From NCBI RefSeq assembly GCF_017873965.1, contig NZ_JAGGKT010000002.1, positions 348,312-412,311 of the forward strand: a stretch of 64,000 bases of DNA, in the 5' to 3' direction. Position 1 is the first letter of the stretch, and every line of letters begins with the position of its first letter. Shown here one piece after another: positions 34,736 to 43,188 of the stretch. The notes below the pieces were generated by a model. That model saw only the letters and a list, made by a program, of their open reading frames with translations. It was not told the origin of the DNA and did not search any database. Made by a program: the position numbers and the translations under genes. The DNA comes from Ammoniphilus resinae. Its GTDB lineage: Bacteria > Bacillota > Bacilli > Aneurinibacillales > RAOX-1.

Positions 34736-35626
34736 CTATTTACTTGTTACTTCTATTTCTGCCCACTCTTCATAGCACTTAATCACGGAACACATATCTT
34801 CATTACCAAACCCGTTGCTAATCGCCATTTGCAGCATTTGTCTAACTAGCGATAAAACAGGAACAGGCAGCTTCAATTCGGCCGCAAGATCTGTAGCCAA
34901 TGTTAGATCCTTATGCATGAGAGCTGTTGCAAAATGTGGACGGAAATCACGGCTAATAATTTTTCCAGTTTTATTATCTACCATTCCGCTTCGTGCACCG
35001 CCACCGCTTACAACCTTTACAAATAGCTCTGGGTCAATCCCTGACTTGGTAGCCATAATCAAACTTTCCGATAATGACAACAAATTGATGGCTGCAAGGG
35101 TGTTATTTGCGAGTTTCATATAGGAGCCTGCACCGTTCTCCCCCATATGGAATGAGGCTTTCCCCATAATTTCAAATAATGGAGCACATTTTTCGTAAAC
35201 TTCACTCTTCCCACCTACCATGAAGGTAAGAACTCCCTCAATCGCTTGTGGTTCACTTCCAGTAACAGGGGCGTCTAACATTTCTACCCCTTTTTTCGCT
35301 AATTCAGCCGCAAGTTTCTTGCTTGTCTTCGGAGAAATCGTACTGCTGTCTACAACAATCAGTCCTTCATTTGCTCCCTCAAGGATTCCATTTGCTCCCA
35401 AAACAACCTGTTCTACAGCAGAATCAGCTGTCAGCATGGTGAAAACAACTTCGCTTTGACGAGCGACATCTGCTGGAGAATTCGCAAATACCGCGCCTTT
35501 TGCAATTAATTCGTCTGCCTTTTCCTTTGTACGGTTATAAACAATGATTTCATAGTCTGCCTTTAATAAATGGGATGCCATTGGCGCCCCCATTGTACCC
35601 AATCCTACAAACCCAATTTTTTTCAA
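34736..35626 (-). CDS. 3-hydroxyisobutyrate dehydrogenase family protein
   Basis: 296 residues. Rossmann motif GFVGLGTMGAPMASHLL, substrate-binding DAPVTGSEPQAIEGVL and catalytic Lys in MKLANNTLAAINL define the beta-hydroxyacid dehydrogenase family (MmsB, GarR, YkwC). It reversibly oxidises a 3-hydroxy acid with NAD(P). Glycolate-type genes elsewhere in the window are too distant to indicate the substrate. Confidence 0.9.
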   Translation of the reverse strand: MKKIGFVGLGTMGAPMASHLLKADYEIIVYNRTKEKADELIAKGAVFANSPADVARQSEVVFTMLTADSAVEQVVLGANGILEGANEGLIVVDSSTISPKTSKKLAAELAKKGVEMLDAPVTGSEPQAIEGVLTFMVGGKSEVYEKCAPLFEIMGKASFHMGENGAGSYMKLANNTLAAINLLSLSESLIMATKSGIDPELFVKVVSGGGARSGMVDNKTGKIISRDFRPHFATALMHKDLTLATDLAAELKLPVPVLSLVRQMLQMAISNGFGNEDMCSVIKCYEEWAEIEVTSK

Positions 35627-35811
35627 TTAGATTCTCTCCTTTCTATTTTAAACCAAAAATTGAAATCTCATTCTATTATACCTCAAAATGGTTATACTTT
35701 AATAGATCCCCCATTGAACGGCATACCGCCTAAAAATCGCCTTTCAAACCGTCATAAAACAAAAAAATATACGAAGGAATATATAATATGCCTTTACGAG
35801 GAGGAATTGAT

Positions 35812-37035
35812 GTGGGACATTCTCACGCAGCAAGATATCAGGTAGATAAAAAGCTCTTAGCGTCATCGAGCGGATCTCTCCACATTGGAAAAGATCTATC
35901 TTTGCAGCGGACTATTTTCCTTTATCAAATCTCGGGGCGAAAAGGGATGATTCCCGAGGAATATGTACGAAGAATTGCCGATGTATCGGGGGTTTCCGAT
36001 GAAGGGTTACTGCATATTCTTGATATAAGTCCATTAAATCAATCGGTATTTGTAGTGCTAGAAGCACGCTCAGGTCATCCACTAGCCAAGATTCCTACTG
36101 AAAAATGGTCCCTTTGGAAAAAGATTAAATTGGTCTATGAAATCGGAAAAATTATACAGCGCTCCCAAGAACTTCGGATCCGTGGCTTTTCCGTAACCGC
36201 AGAAAACATTTGGATATCTGAAGGGGAACCGGCAATTATTAATTATTGGTCAGAAGGGGATGTACAAGGCAGAGGGAAAAACGGACTAGTTTCACTCTTC
36301 TATCAATTACAAACCGATTCTCTGGAAATCCCTCTCCAGTCACAGGATATACTTCACCATATTTCCGAATCGCTTGAAAATGAATCGCCGGCCGTGCGGG
36401 AAAGAATTCTTCAGGTTTGTCATTCATCCCTTTCTGTGGACCATCCTTTGGCTACAGTCATCCAAAAATTTGGGGAGTTATTGTCCCTAAAGGAAAATGA
36501 TAACCGTCCTCCTTCCCCTACTCAAATGGATGATCCGGTGCGTCAAGAAAAGGAACATCTTCACCTTCACCCAAAGGAACGGGCTGGGAAAAGAATTCGA
36601 CTCGTTGGAGGAATCGCAGTAACCCTTGCTTTATTCGGATTAGCCGGTTATACCTGGTCTCTGCTAGCAGAAGATCCTGATCCTACAAAATCTCAAGCGT
36701 TGGAAGCAGCCCCTTCATCACCGCAAGAAACGCAGTATAATGCGGAGGAACAGGAACAAGCCCCCCCTTATGAACTAGAAAATCCTGTAATCATCCAACA
36801 AGGTGCTGCCTATACCAGTCCAGCAATGATCGTGCCAAACCTAAAAAAAATGAAAAAAGAAGAGGCGGAACAAACAGCACTTGCTCATGGATTACATTAT
36901 CAATATTTTCTGGAGTATGCCAATTACCCAGAAGGCCATGTATATAAACAAAATTTAAATGCTGGAGAAACTTTTCAAGAAGGAGACACCATTTCTTTCT
37001 GGGTGAGTAAAGGCCCTGCACCTGAATCCCCGTAG
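35812..37035 (+). CDS. PASTA-domain membrane pseudokinase
   Basis: 407 residues. The N-terminal 220 residues resemble a Ser/Thr kinase (GKDLSLQRTIFLYQI like the ATP-site strand with invariant Lys shifted to Arg-Thr, then IRGFSVTAENIWI where active kinases have HRDxKPxNI, and NYWSEG in place of DFG), so catalysis is unlikely. One membrane helix near residue 255 leads to an outer PASTA domain (VPNLKKMKKEEAEQTALAHG...GDTISFWVSKG). PASTA binds peptidoglycan fragments. GTG 35812 follows AGGAGGA; the gene is 105 bp upstream of recJ. Confidence 0.78.
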   Translation: MGHSHAARYQVDKKLLASSSGSLHIGKDLSLQRTIFLYQISGRKGMIPEEYVRRIADVSGVSDEGLLHILDISPLNQSVFVVLEARSGHPLAKIPTEKWSLWKKIKLVYEIGKIIQRSQELRIRGFSVTAENIWISEGEPAIINYWSEGDVQGRGKNGLVSLFYQLQTDSLEIPLQSQDILHHISESLENESPAVRERILQVCHSSLSVDHPLATVIQKFGELLSLKENDNRPPSPTQMDDPVRQEKEHLHLHPKERAGKRIRLVGGIAVTLALFGLAGYTWSLLAEDPDPTKSQALEAAPSSPQETQYNAEEQEQAPPYELENPVIIQQGAAYTSPAMIVPNLKKMKKEEAEQTALAHGLHYQYFLEYANYPEGHVYKQNLNAGETFQEGDTISFWVSKGPAPESP

Positions 37036-37140
37036 CAGACCTAATAAAAAAACGTTCCCTATTCAATTTCCCTCCTGTTTGTTAAGATAGTTACTATGAA
37101 CTTTGGAAGATTCATAGACAGACATACAGGAGGGGAAACC

Positions 37141-38820
37141 ATGTTATGGAAGGCCTTTGATCCTGCTCCTGTTCCAGGAGAAATCAAGAATTGGCTTGCA
37201 GACAATAACATCCCATTAATCTTTGGACCGATTTTGCTTCGGCGTGGCGTTGATAGCGTTGATCATCTTCACCACTTCTTTCACGGCACGCTTGCCGATA
37301 CAACACCCAGTACGGCCTTTGGAGCGCCAATTTATCAAGCTGTAGACCGCTTAAAATCAGCCTTTTATCAAAAAGAACGAATCGTTATTGTTGGCGATTA
37401 CGATGCGGATGGAACAACTGCGGCCACCGTTGTAATGACTGTACTTTCCGCTTTAAAAAACCACTATGGTTTCGAAGTAGAATATCTAATTCCTGATCGC
37501 TTCTCTGAGGGCTATGGTCTGAATGATGCAAACCTGCCAAGACTACTAGCGATGAATCCCAATCTTGTGATTACAGTCGACTGTGGTGTTTCCAGCGATA
37601 AGCAAATAGCCGAATTAAAAGCAGTCGGCATAGATACAATTGTGACAGACCACCATGAACCAAAGCAAACCTTCCCCCAACACGCATATGCCGTTGTTCA
37701 CCCGATGGTAACAGATTACCCGGATCATGGAATTTGTGGTTGTACAGTCGCCTATCAACTGATGAAGGCAATCTGGGAATGCCAAGGAAAAAACCCACCA
37801 AAATGGGTTACAGAGGATTTACTTGATTTAGTCGCTGTGGGTACCGTCTGCGATATTATGCCACTGAGAGGTGATAATCGGATATACGTTCGCCTCGGTC
37901 TAGAAAAAATAAAACAGGGACAAAGACTAGCATTTCAACTTATGAAACAAAAACTGGGATGGAAACAAATAAACACGAAAACTTTGGGTTTTTCGATTGG
38001 TCCCAGAATAAATGCGGCTGGGAGAATGAAAGATGCAGATCCCGTTGTCCATTTACTGCTTTCCCAAAATCCTACATACTGCAATAGTATCCTAGAAGAA
38101 CTAGAAAAGCGAAACAATGAACGCAAAGCAGCACAGGAGCATGTTGTGGAAATTGGCATGCAGCAAGCGGAGAGCTCCCCTTATCAGCACGTACTCGCAA
38201 TCATCGATGACTCCTTTCATGAAGGAGTGGTAGGTATTGCTGCCTCCAAAATCGTGGAACGATTCTATAAACCAACCTTTTGTCTTGCGCGTCACGAGGG
38301 AAAAATTAAAGGATCTGCCCGTTCCATCGAGGGTGTCCATTTATTCCAATTGATGGAGAAATATCAACATTTCATTGGCAGCAAATGGGGCGGACATGCC
38401 ACAGCGGCCGGACTTACCTTTGATGATGAAAGTACAGTCGATGACTTCTTCCACGCATTAGATGCCGAACTAGCCAGCTATCCGGAGGAAGTTTGGCAAC
38501 GGGTACATCGCTTTGATACGAAACTAGACATGAATAGTCTGCCAGTGGATCGTTTTTTTGAAGTATTAGCTAAATTGGAGCCGTTCGGTCAAGGATTCCC
38601 AGCTGTACAATGGGCCATTGATGGCACCTTGCTGCCGGGTCGCCAGTTAAAGGAAGAGCAAAAGATTGGAAAATTGCAGGTCGGTGCTTTGCAAATCCCT
38701 TTTGCTATGTGGTCCAATGCTTCCAGAGCTTCCTTTCATCGACAACAGACGTACTTTGGAAGCTTTGAATATAGTGATTATTGGAATGGGATGCAAATCG
38801 TACCACAATGGGTTATGTGA
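37141..38820 (+). CDS. recJ: RecJ-family single-strand DNA exonuclease, short form
   Basis: 559 residues. Phosphoesterase motifs IVGDYDADGTTAA, TVDCG, TDHHEP and the DHHA1 motif (GHATAAGLTF) are intact, with SIGPRINAAGRM between them. It degrades single-stranded DNA 5' to 3' in recombination and mismatch repair. Bacillus subtilis RecJ is about 786 residues with a C-terminal extension; this one ends after the OB-like domain, so it is a short paralog or ancestral form. AGGAGGGG precedes the ATG. Confidence 0.87.
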   Translation: MLWKAFDPAPVPGEIKNWLADNNIPLIFGPILLRRGVDSVDHLHHFFHGTLADTTPSTAFGAPIYQAVDRLKSAFYQKERIVIVGDYDADGTTAATVVMTVLSALKNHYGFEVEYLIPDRFSEGYGLNDANLPRLLAMNPNLVITVDCGVSSDKQIAELKAVGIDTIVTDHHEPKQTFPQHAYAVVHPMVTDYPDHGICGCTVAYQLMKAIWECQGKNPPKWVTEDLLDLVAVGTVCDIMPLRGDNRIYVRLGLEKIKQGQRLAFQLMKQKLGWKQINTKTLGFSIGPRINAAGRMKDADPVVHLLLSQNPTYCNSILEELEKRNNERKAAQEHVVEIGMQQAESSPYQHVLAIIDDSFHEGVVGIAASKIVERFYKPTFCLARHEGKIKGSARSIEGVHLFQLMEKYQHFIGSKWGGHATAAGLTFDDESTVDDFFHALDAELASYPEEVWQRVHRFDTKLDMNSLPVDRFFEVLAKLEPFGQGFPAVQWAIDGTLLPGRQLKEEQKIGKLQVGALQIPFAMWSNASRASFHRQQTYFGSFEYSDYWNGMQIVPQWVM

Positions 38821-38916
38821 GATCTCATGAGGCTAGCACACATGTTTAGGATCAAAATATCCAACACTAAGACCTGAAGGAGCTATGATTCCTATTTATA
38901 GAAAGGGAGGTTCCCC

Positions 38917-39075
38917 ATGAAGCGTGTGTTTCAAACAGGTCAAAGAGTAGAACATAAAACCCTTGGTGAAGGAACAGTCACTGAGCACTCTCCGGCATCT
39001 AGCCAGGTTGAAGTAGGATTTTCTGAATTAGAAACTTACTGGGTCCATGAGGATGAATTAAAATTAGAGTCATAA
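38917..39075 (+). CDS. Small beta-barrel (SH3/KOW-like) protein
   Basis: 52 residues. The sequence VFQTGQRVEHKTLGEGTV...VEVGFSELETYWVHEDEL has the G.RV.H..LG.GTV pattern of the small Tudor/SH3-like fold found at the end of UvrD/PcrA helicases and in RNA-polymerase-binding proteins. GGGAGG lies six bases before the ATG. It follows recJ and precedes ylmA in the same direction. Role unknown; binding to nucleic acid or RNA polymerase is a guess. Confidence 0.7.
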   Translation: MKRVFQTGQRVEHKTLGEGTVTEHSPASSQVEVGFSELETYWVHEDELKLES

Positions 39076-39197
39076 GCGGTCCATTTATGGGCTGCTTTTC
39101 TTTTATTTTCAGCAAAACTCTTTTCAAATCGTTACCAAAATGGCAAAATGTATGTAATTCGTATATTTCAGACAGAAGAATGAGAAGGAGAAGGATC

Positions 39198-40007
39198 ATG
39201 GGGAATATAATTCATGTAGAAAATGTTTTTTTCAAACGTGATGAACGAATGATTTTATCGGATATCCATTGGGATGTAAATACTGGGGAGCACTGGGCCA
39301 TGATCGGTCTGAATGGTGCCGGAAAGACCACCCTATTAAAAATGATCAACGGCTATATGTGGCCTGTAGCAGGTACCGGTGCTACGATTGAAGTGTTAGG
39401 AAAACGTTTTGGCTCTGTTGATTTACGCGAACTGCGCAAGTCTATTGGATGGGTCAGTACGTCTTTGACAGATTCCATTTCTCCCTCTCATACCGTGATT
39501 GATGTTGTCATGAGTGGGAAATTTGCCACCTTCGGTCTCTACGATTCCGTAGCCAATCAGGACAAAGAGAAGGCTATGGTCATTCTAACCAAACTTGGTG
39601 CAAAACATACTGCAGAGCGTCGCTTCGGGGTATGTTCTCAAGGGGAAAAACAAAAAATCATGATTTCCCGGGCCTTAATGGCCAACCCCAAACTATTAAT
39701 TTTGGATGAACCATGTACTGGTTTAGATATATACTCCCGCGAAAATTTACTGCTTGCCATTGATGCACTAGGGAAACAGCCCAATGGGCCGACAATGATT
39801 TATGTTACCCATCATATTGAAGAGGTCTGTCCAATCTTTACACATGCCCTAATTATGAAAGAAGGCCAAGTTGTAGCTGCAGGCACAAAGGACAAGGTGA
39901 TTACCGATACCATCCTTTCCGATGGACTGGGACTTCCCCTGGAAGTTGAGTGGAATCTGGGACGAGCATGGGTCAAGTTGCGTGAGGAATTGGAAGTCAG
40001 GAGCTAA
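39198..40007 (+). CDS. ylmA: ABC transporter ATP-binding protein, YlmA-like
   Basis: 269 residues. Walker A GLNGAGKTTLLKMI, signature CSQGEKQKIMISRALM and Walker B LLILDEPCTGLD are intact; the YVTHHIEEVCPIFTH stretch and overall length match YlmA/ModF-type soluble ATPases. No permease is nearby, as with YlmA elsewhere, so it may act alone or with an unlinked partner. GAAGGAGAAGG precedes the ATG. Convergent with nikR. Confidence 0.85.
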   Translation: MGNIIHVENVFFKRDERMILSDIHWDVNTGEHWAMIGLNGAGKTTLLKMINGYMWPVAGTGATIEVLGKRFGSVDLRELRKSIGWVSTSLTDSISPSHTVIDVVMSGKFATFGLYDSVANQDKEKAMVILTKLGAKHTAERRFGVCSQGEKQKIMISRALMANPKLLILDEPCTGLDIYSRENLLLAIDALGKQPNGPTMIYVTHHIEEVCPIFTHALIMKEGQVVAAGTKDKVITDTILSDGLGLPLEVEWNLGRAWVKLREELEVRS

Positions 40008-40105
40008 GTTCAATTTTGGTTTTGGGAAGCGGACAGTGGATTCCAAAAGGATCCTCTGTCCCTAACCATGTGCTCCAGAATCGATGTTAAGTGCAGATTT
40101 GCCAA

Positions 40106-40552
40106 CTAATCGCGTTCAACCCCATCCAAATGGGTCACTGACAATTCAGCATAGGCCACACCTTTTTGAATTTGGATCATCTGATGCAATTTGCGCAGCT
40201 GCTGTAAAGGACCTTTTACTACAAGGATTTCAAGACATTGATCGTGATTGAGGTGCACGTGCATCGTGGAGATGATCTCGTGATGGAAATCATGCTGCAG
40301 TTCCATTAGATAAAGAGGTAAATGACTAATGTGGTGGTCATAAACCATCACAATGGTTCCAGCTACAACCTGATCTAGTTTCGTCCAATCTGTATCCAAC
40401 AGAGACTTTCTGACAAGGTCACGAATCGCCTCCGAACGGTTAGTATAACCCTGTTTTGTTATTTTCTCATCAAACTGTTTCATCAACTCGTCGGGCATGG
40501 AAACCCCGAAGCGAACCAACGTGTCTTTTTCTTTTAATTCCTTTTCCTTCAT
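40106..40552 (-). CDS. nikR: Nickel-responsive regulator NikR
   Basis: 148 residues. N-terminal ribbon-helix-helix (RFGVSMPDELMKQFDEKI..YTNRSEAIRDLVRK) and C-terminal ACT-like nickel domain with the ligand set of E. coli NikR: His87, His98, His100 (TMHVHLNH) and Cys106 (DQCLEILVVKG). With nickel bound it represses nickel uptake genes. No nickel transporter, hydrogenase or urease gene is in the window, so its target lies elsewhere. ATG 40550-40552 is chosen because GGAGG lies five bases before it. Confidence 0.92.
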   Translation of the reverse strand: MKEKELKEKDTLVRFGVSMPDELMKQFDEKITKQGYTNRSEAIRDLVRKSLLDTDWTKLDQVVAGTIVMVYDHHISHLPLYLMELQHDFHHEIISTMHVHLNHDQCLEILVVKGPLQQLRKLHQMIQIQKGVAYAELSVTHLDGVERD

Positions 40553-40679
40553 AGCACCCTCCATTTCATCCCAACCCAAAATGCTAATTTTCCCCAAATA
40601 CTCGCGCCAAAAATTTCCGCAAATAAATTTACTTCTTAAATGTAACAAAGTGGCACATTTTTTGTAAATAGGGCACAAA

Positions 40680-40712
40680 TAAACACCCAGTCTCTTTATG
40701 ACTGGGTGTTTA
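40680..40712 (-). terminator. Terminator between the YhcN-like gene and nikR
   Basis: AAACACCCAGTC pairs with GACTGGGTGTTT with a six-base loop and T-rich tail, directly behind the stop at 40723. Confidence 0.88.
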
Positions 40713-40722
40713 TAAAATGATG

Positions 40723-41214
40723 CTATTTCGCATTTTTTAGAATGATCTCTAAATCTGCATTTAAAGTAGTCGATTGCGCATCGCTGTTCAAGTTCGTTTT
40801 TACCCGGTCCATTGCTTGTAAAGCCTTTGGATCTGTCACCACAAGAACACGAGTATTTTTTCCTACCAAATTTTGAATCGTACTGGGATTGTCCTGAAAG
40901 TTCGTTCCTTTAACCCCATCAATACTGTTCGCAATTTTATTTTTAGTTCCCAATTCCCCACGGTTTTTTCCGATAATCACTGTATTCCCAAGAATTAAAG
41001 CCTTTGTTTTCCTTGACCCACCGTGATTGATATAGCTTTCAAGCTGAGTCGAAACGCCATTACCATGAAGAGACTTGGTGGATTCCACATTTATTTTATG
41101 TTCTGCTTTGGCATGATTACTTTCCACATTCATCTTTGCATTATTTCCTTGATACCCACACCCGCTAAAAATTAACGATGCACATAGTAATGAGGTATAA
41201 GCTAACGACTTCAT
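40723..41214 (-). CDS. YhcN/YlaJ family sporulation lipoprotein
   Basis: 163 residues. Lipobox FSGC, then a YhcN-type domain (KALILGNTVIIGKN, TRVLVVTDPKALQAMDRV), associated with the spore inner membrane and germination. ATG 41212-41214 follows AGAGGTGG; an upstream in-frame ATG at 41256 overlaps the yetF-like gene and lacks a ribosome site. It is 13 bp downstream of yetF-like and probably cotranscribed. Confidence 0.85.
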   Translation of the reverse strand: MKSLAYTSLLCASLIFSGCGYQGNNAKMNVESNHAKAEHKINVESTKSLHGNGVSTQLESYINHGGSRKTKALILGNTVIIGKNRGELGTKNKIANSIDGVKGTNFQDNPSTIQNLVGKNTRVLVVTDPKALQAMDRVKTNLNSDAQSTTLNADLEIILKNAK

Positions 41215-41227
41215 CTTTACACCACCT

Positions 41228-41932
41228 CTAAGTTGTTGTTCTGTCGTTTGTTTCATCTATAAAAACATCGCCCTGTTGATTTACCTCCATATAAGAAACA
41301 TCTTCAACAGACTCAATCCCTTTATCCTTTAAGGTGCCCATTAACCATTCTTTCGATTTACCGTACTCTTTGAGTTTTTCCTCATCGATTTCCCCATCAA
41401 TAATTAACTCAATGGAAGGTGTAGATTTCGTAGGTTTCAAGTTTAGATCCTGAGGGGTTACCGGGATATGTTCTGCTTTTTTCAAAATCGAAAGGCTGCC
41501 ATCTGTTTCCATTACCGCATATTCAATTTCGGCAAGAGAGAAAGCATCTTTCTTTCTTAGCAACATTCGTAAATTATCCAAATCAAGCCGAAGCTTTTTT
41601 AGATTATTTTCTAGGATCTTTCCGTTTTTGATTACGATTTTTGGCTCTCCTTCCGTCAACTTTCTGACTTTCCTTGATTTCTCCGCTATATAAGAAGCCA
41701 AAATCGTTAATCCGCTTAAAAGTCCTAAAGCAAGCATGGATCTACCCAAGGAAATGTGAGGGTCAGCCAACACACCTGCGGCGACATCACCTATAATTAT
41801 TCCGGTTATGTAATCAAAATAGGTAATGTGTGAAATTTGCTTTTTCCCCTGAAGCCTAGTCAATAAAAGCAGGCTTAAAAAAATCACCGGAACTTCCCAA
41901 AACAACTCCAGCAATGCTTTATCCAATATCAT
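41228..41932 (-). CDS. YetF family (DUF421) membrane protein
   Basis: 234 residues. Three N-terminal helices with LLTRLQGKKQISHITYFDYITGIIIGD, then a cytosolic or spore-facing domain (KLRLDLDNLRMLLRKKDAFSL, EYAVMETDGSLSILKK). In Bacillus, YetF is part of the SpoVA-associated spore membrane machinery and was linked to germination with YhcN-type lipoproteins. The YhcN-like gene follows 13 bp downstream, fitting that pairing. Confidence 0.88.
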   Translation of the reverse strand: MILDKALLELFWEVPVIFLSLLLLTRLQGKKQISHITYFDYITGIIIGDVAAGVLADPHISLGRSMLALGLLSGLTILASYIAEKSRKVRKLTEGEPKIVIKNGKILENNLKKLRLDLDNLRMLLRKKDAFSLAEIEYAVMETDGSLSILKKAEHIPVTPQDLNLKPTKSTPSIELIIDGEIDEEKLKEYGKSKEWLMGTLKDKGIESVEDVSYMEVNQQGDVFIDETNDRTTT

Positions 41933-41961
41933 CCCTCCCAGATTATTATCTGCAATTAAAC

Positions 41962-41993
41962 AAAAAAAATGACCACCCTCTATGGGGTGGTCC
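41962..41993 (-). terminator. Terminator downstream of the gene at 42093
   Basis: GACCACCC pairs with GGGGTGGTC; on the minus strand it is followed by a run of eight T, between the stop at 42093 and the YetF start. Confidence 0.85.
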
Positions 41994-42092
41994 GATTATT
42001 TAAATGAAAGGGGGTATCAATTGAATTAATTTAAATGTACCATAGTTTTATTAAAGCTAAGTAACCAAGCTGTTACAGTTATGTTACAAAAA

Positions 42093-42500
42093 TTAGATAG
42101 TGTCTAACAAGAGGAAACTAATGTCGTAATTAAAATGCACAAAGTATGGCCGATTCTCATCACTAAATATCAGTAATTTAGGTTCAGATGTGGGACTGAG
42201 GAACAAAATTAGTTCCTCTGCATAAAGGTCCATCCATTGATTTTTAATCATGACAGGTGGTTCCATGGGGATCTTTACTAAGTACCCATCGTTAGGTTCA
42301 ATCTTCAAATCAGATACCATGCCGGTGATAGTATACACCATATTTTTTATCTCTTGTTGTACTTGAGGGGTATTGACGATGTGTTTAACAACCTTGCCCC
42401 GACTAACATCAAACACTTCAATTTCCGAGGCTTCAGCGACTTGTCCAAAAAGTTGTAGAATAAAAACGAGGGTTAAAAGGATAATGCAAGTTCTTAACAA
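42093..42500 (-). CDS. Secreted hypothetical protein
   Basis: 135 residues from the TTG at 42498-42500, which has TGAGGTG six bases before it. A signal peptide (ILLTLVFILQLFGQVAEA) leads into a domain with FDVSRGKVVKHIVNTPQVQQEI and MVSDLKIEPNDGYLVKIPMEPP. I do not recognise a named family, though it resembles small secreted proteins of spore formers. It lies between the YjcZ-like gene at 42608 and yetF, all on the minus strand. Confidence 0.65.
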   Translation of the reverse strand: MLRTCIILLTLVFILQLFGQVAEASEIEVFDVSRGKVVKHIVNTPQVQQEIKNMVYTITGMVSDLKIEPNDGYLVKIPMEPPVMIKNQWMDLYAEELILFLSPTSEPKLLIFSDENRPYFVHFNYDISFLLLDTI

Positions 42501-42607
42501 GAAAATCACCTCAGGGATAGTATTTGTTACTAAAATAAAAAAAGACAGGGAGATTTCTTCCTGTCCAGATCCGATCAATTTATTTGAGGAGGTATTCCCT
42601 TTATTCC

Positions 42608-42703
42608 TTAGGCTCCTGCAGCAATAATCACTAACAGGATAAACAAAACAAGAACAATTAAAAACTCTTCGTCGTTAAAAAGACCACCTGCAAATAGGCT
42701 CAT
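42608..42703 (-). CDS. YjcZ-family tiny membrane protein (third copy)
   Basis: 31 residues: MSLFAGGLFNDEEF, hydrophobic LIVLVLFILLVII, tail AAGA. Similar to the tandem pair at 1885-2127, but 40 kb away and with a shorter tail. GGGGGAGAGGG lies upstream of the ATG. Sporulation role is from family knowledge. Confidence 0.82.
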   Translation of the reverse strand: MSLFAGGLFNDEEFLIVLVLFILLVIIAAGA

Positions 42704-42796
42704 TCCCTCTCCCCCTTTCCCCATGAATGTACTTTTATTTTATGAGCCCCTGATGATTATGCTTGTATAGCTGTCTAAATCCAGAAAAATTTAGGC

Positions 42797-42827
42797 AAAA
42801 AAGGGACCAGCCTTTTAGGCTCGTCCC
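42797..42827 (-). terminator. Terminator overlapping the small ORF at 42815
   Basis: GGGAC-AGCC pairs with GGCT-GTCCC on the minus strand and is followed by a T-run. The stop codon of the small ORF lies in the loop. Confidence 0.8.
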
Positions 42828-42952
42828 ATTGCTTCATATCTAACGAGAGTTTTAACATTAACCAAAACCCCTGCAGTTCCTAGAAATGAAAGCCCTACCT
42901 CTCTTTCATCCTTACGGCTCCGAAGACCGATCCAGGGGAATACTATATCCAT
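42815..42952 (-). CDS. Possible small gene of 45 codons
   Basis: The frame starts with ATG (MDIVFPWIGLRSRKDE...) and ends VRYEAMGRA just inside a strong terminator, with a hydrophobic middle. The frame stays open upstream (FFLADLVLF) to a TAG but has no better start, and there is no ribosome site at the ATG, so this may be a broken remnant of a small membrane protein. The rest of the 42703-43189 gap shows no other gene. Confidence 0.35.
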   Translation of the reverse strand: MDIVFPWIGLRSRKDEREVGLSFLGTAGVLVNVKTLVRYEAMGRA

Positions 42953-43188
42953 AAATAATACTAAGTCAGCCAGGAAAAATAACTATGTGAATTACATCAT
43001 GTGATTTATATGGGGTTTTTGTTAACTTGGAGAATGAAGTGAAGTCAATATCTTATTATACCTTAACCTTTAAGAAATTGCAAATTCTGCTCTCAGCAAG
43101 GTGGAACGCCACAATAATTTCTTTTTATGCGGCGAAATTGACTAATTATGCGTTTCTTTTTTAATATTTACGTGGTTTTGATGCAAGC

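Noticed and set aside
40560-40680. NikR operator upstream of nikR
   Set aside because: No clear GTATGA...TCATAC-type dyad was found by eye.
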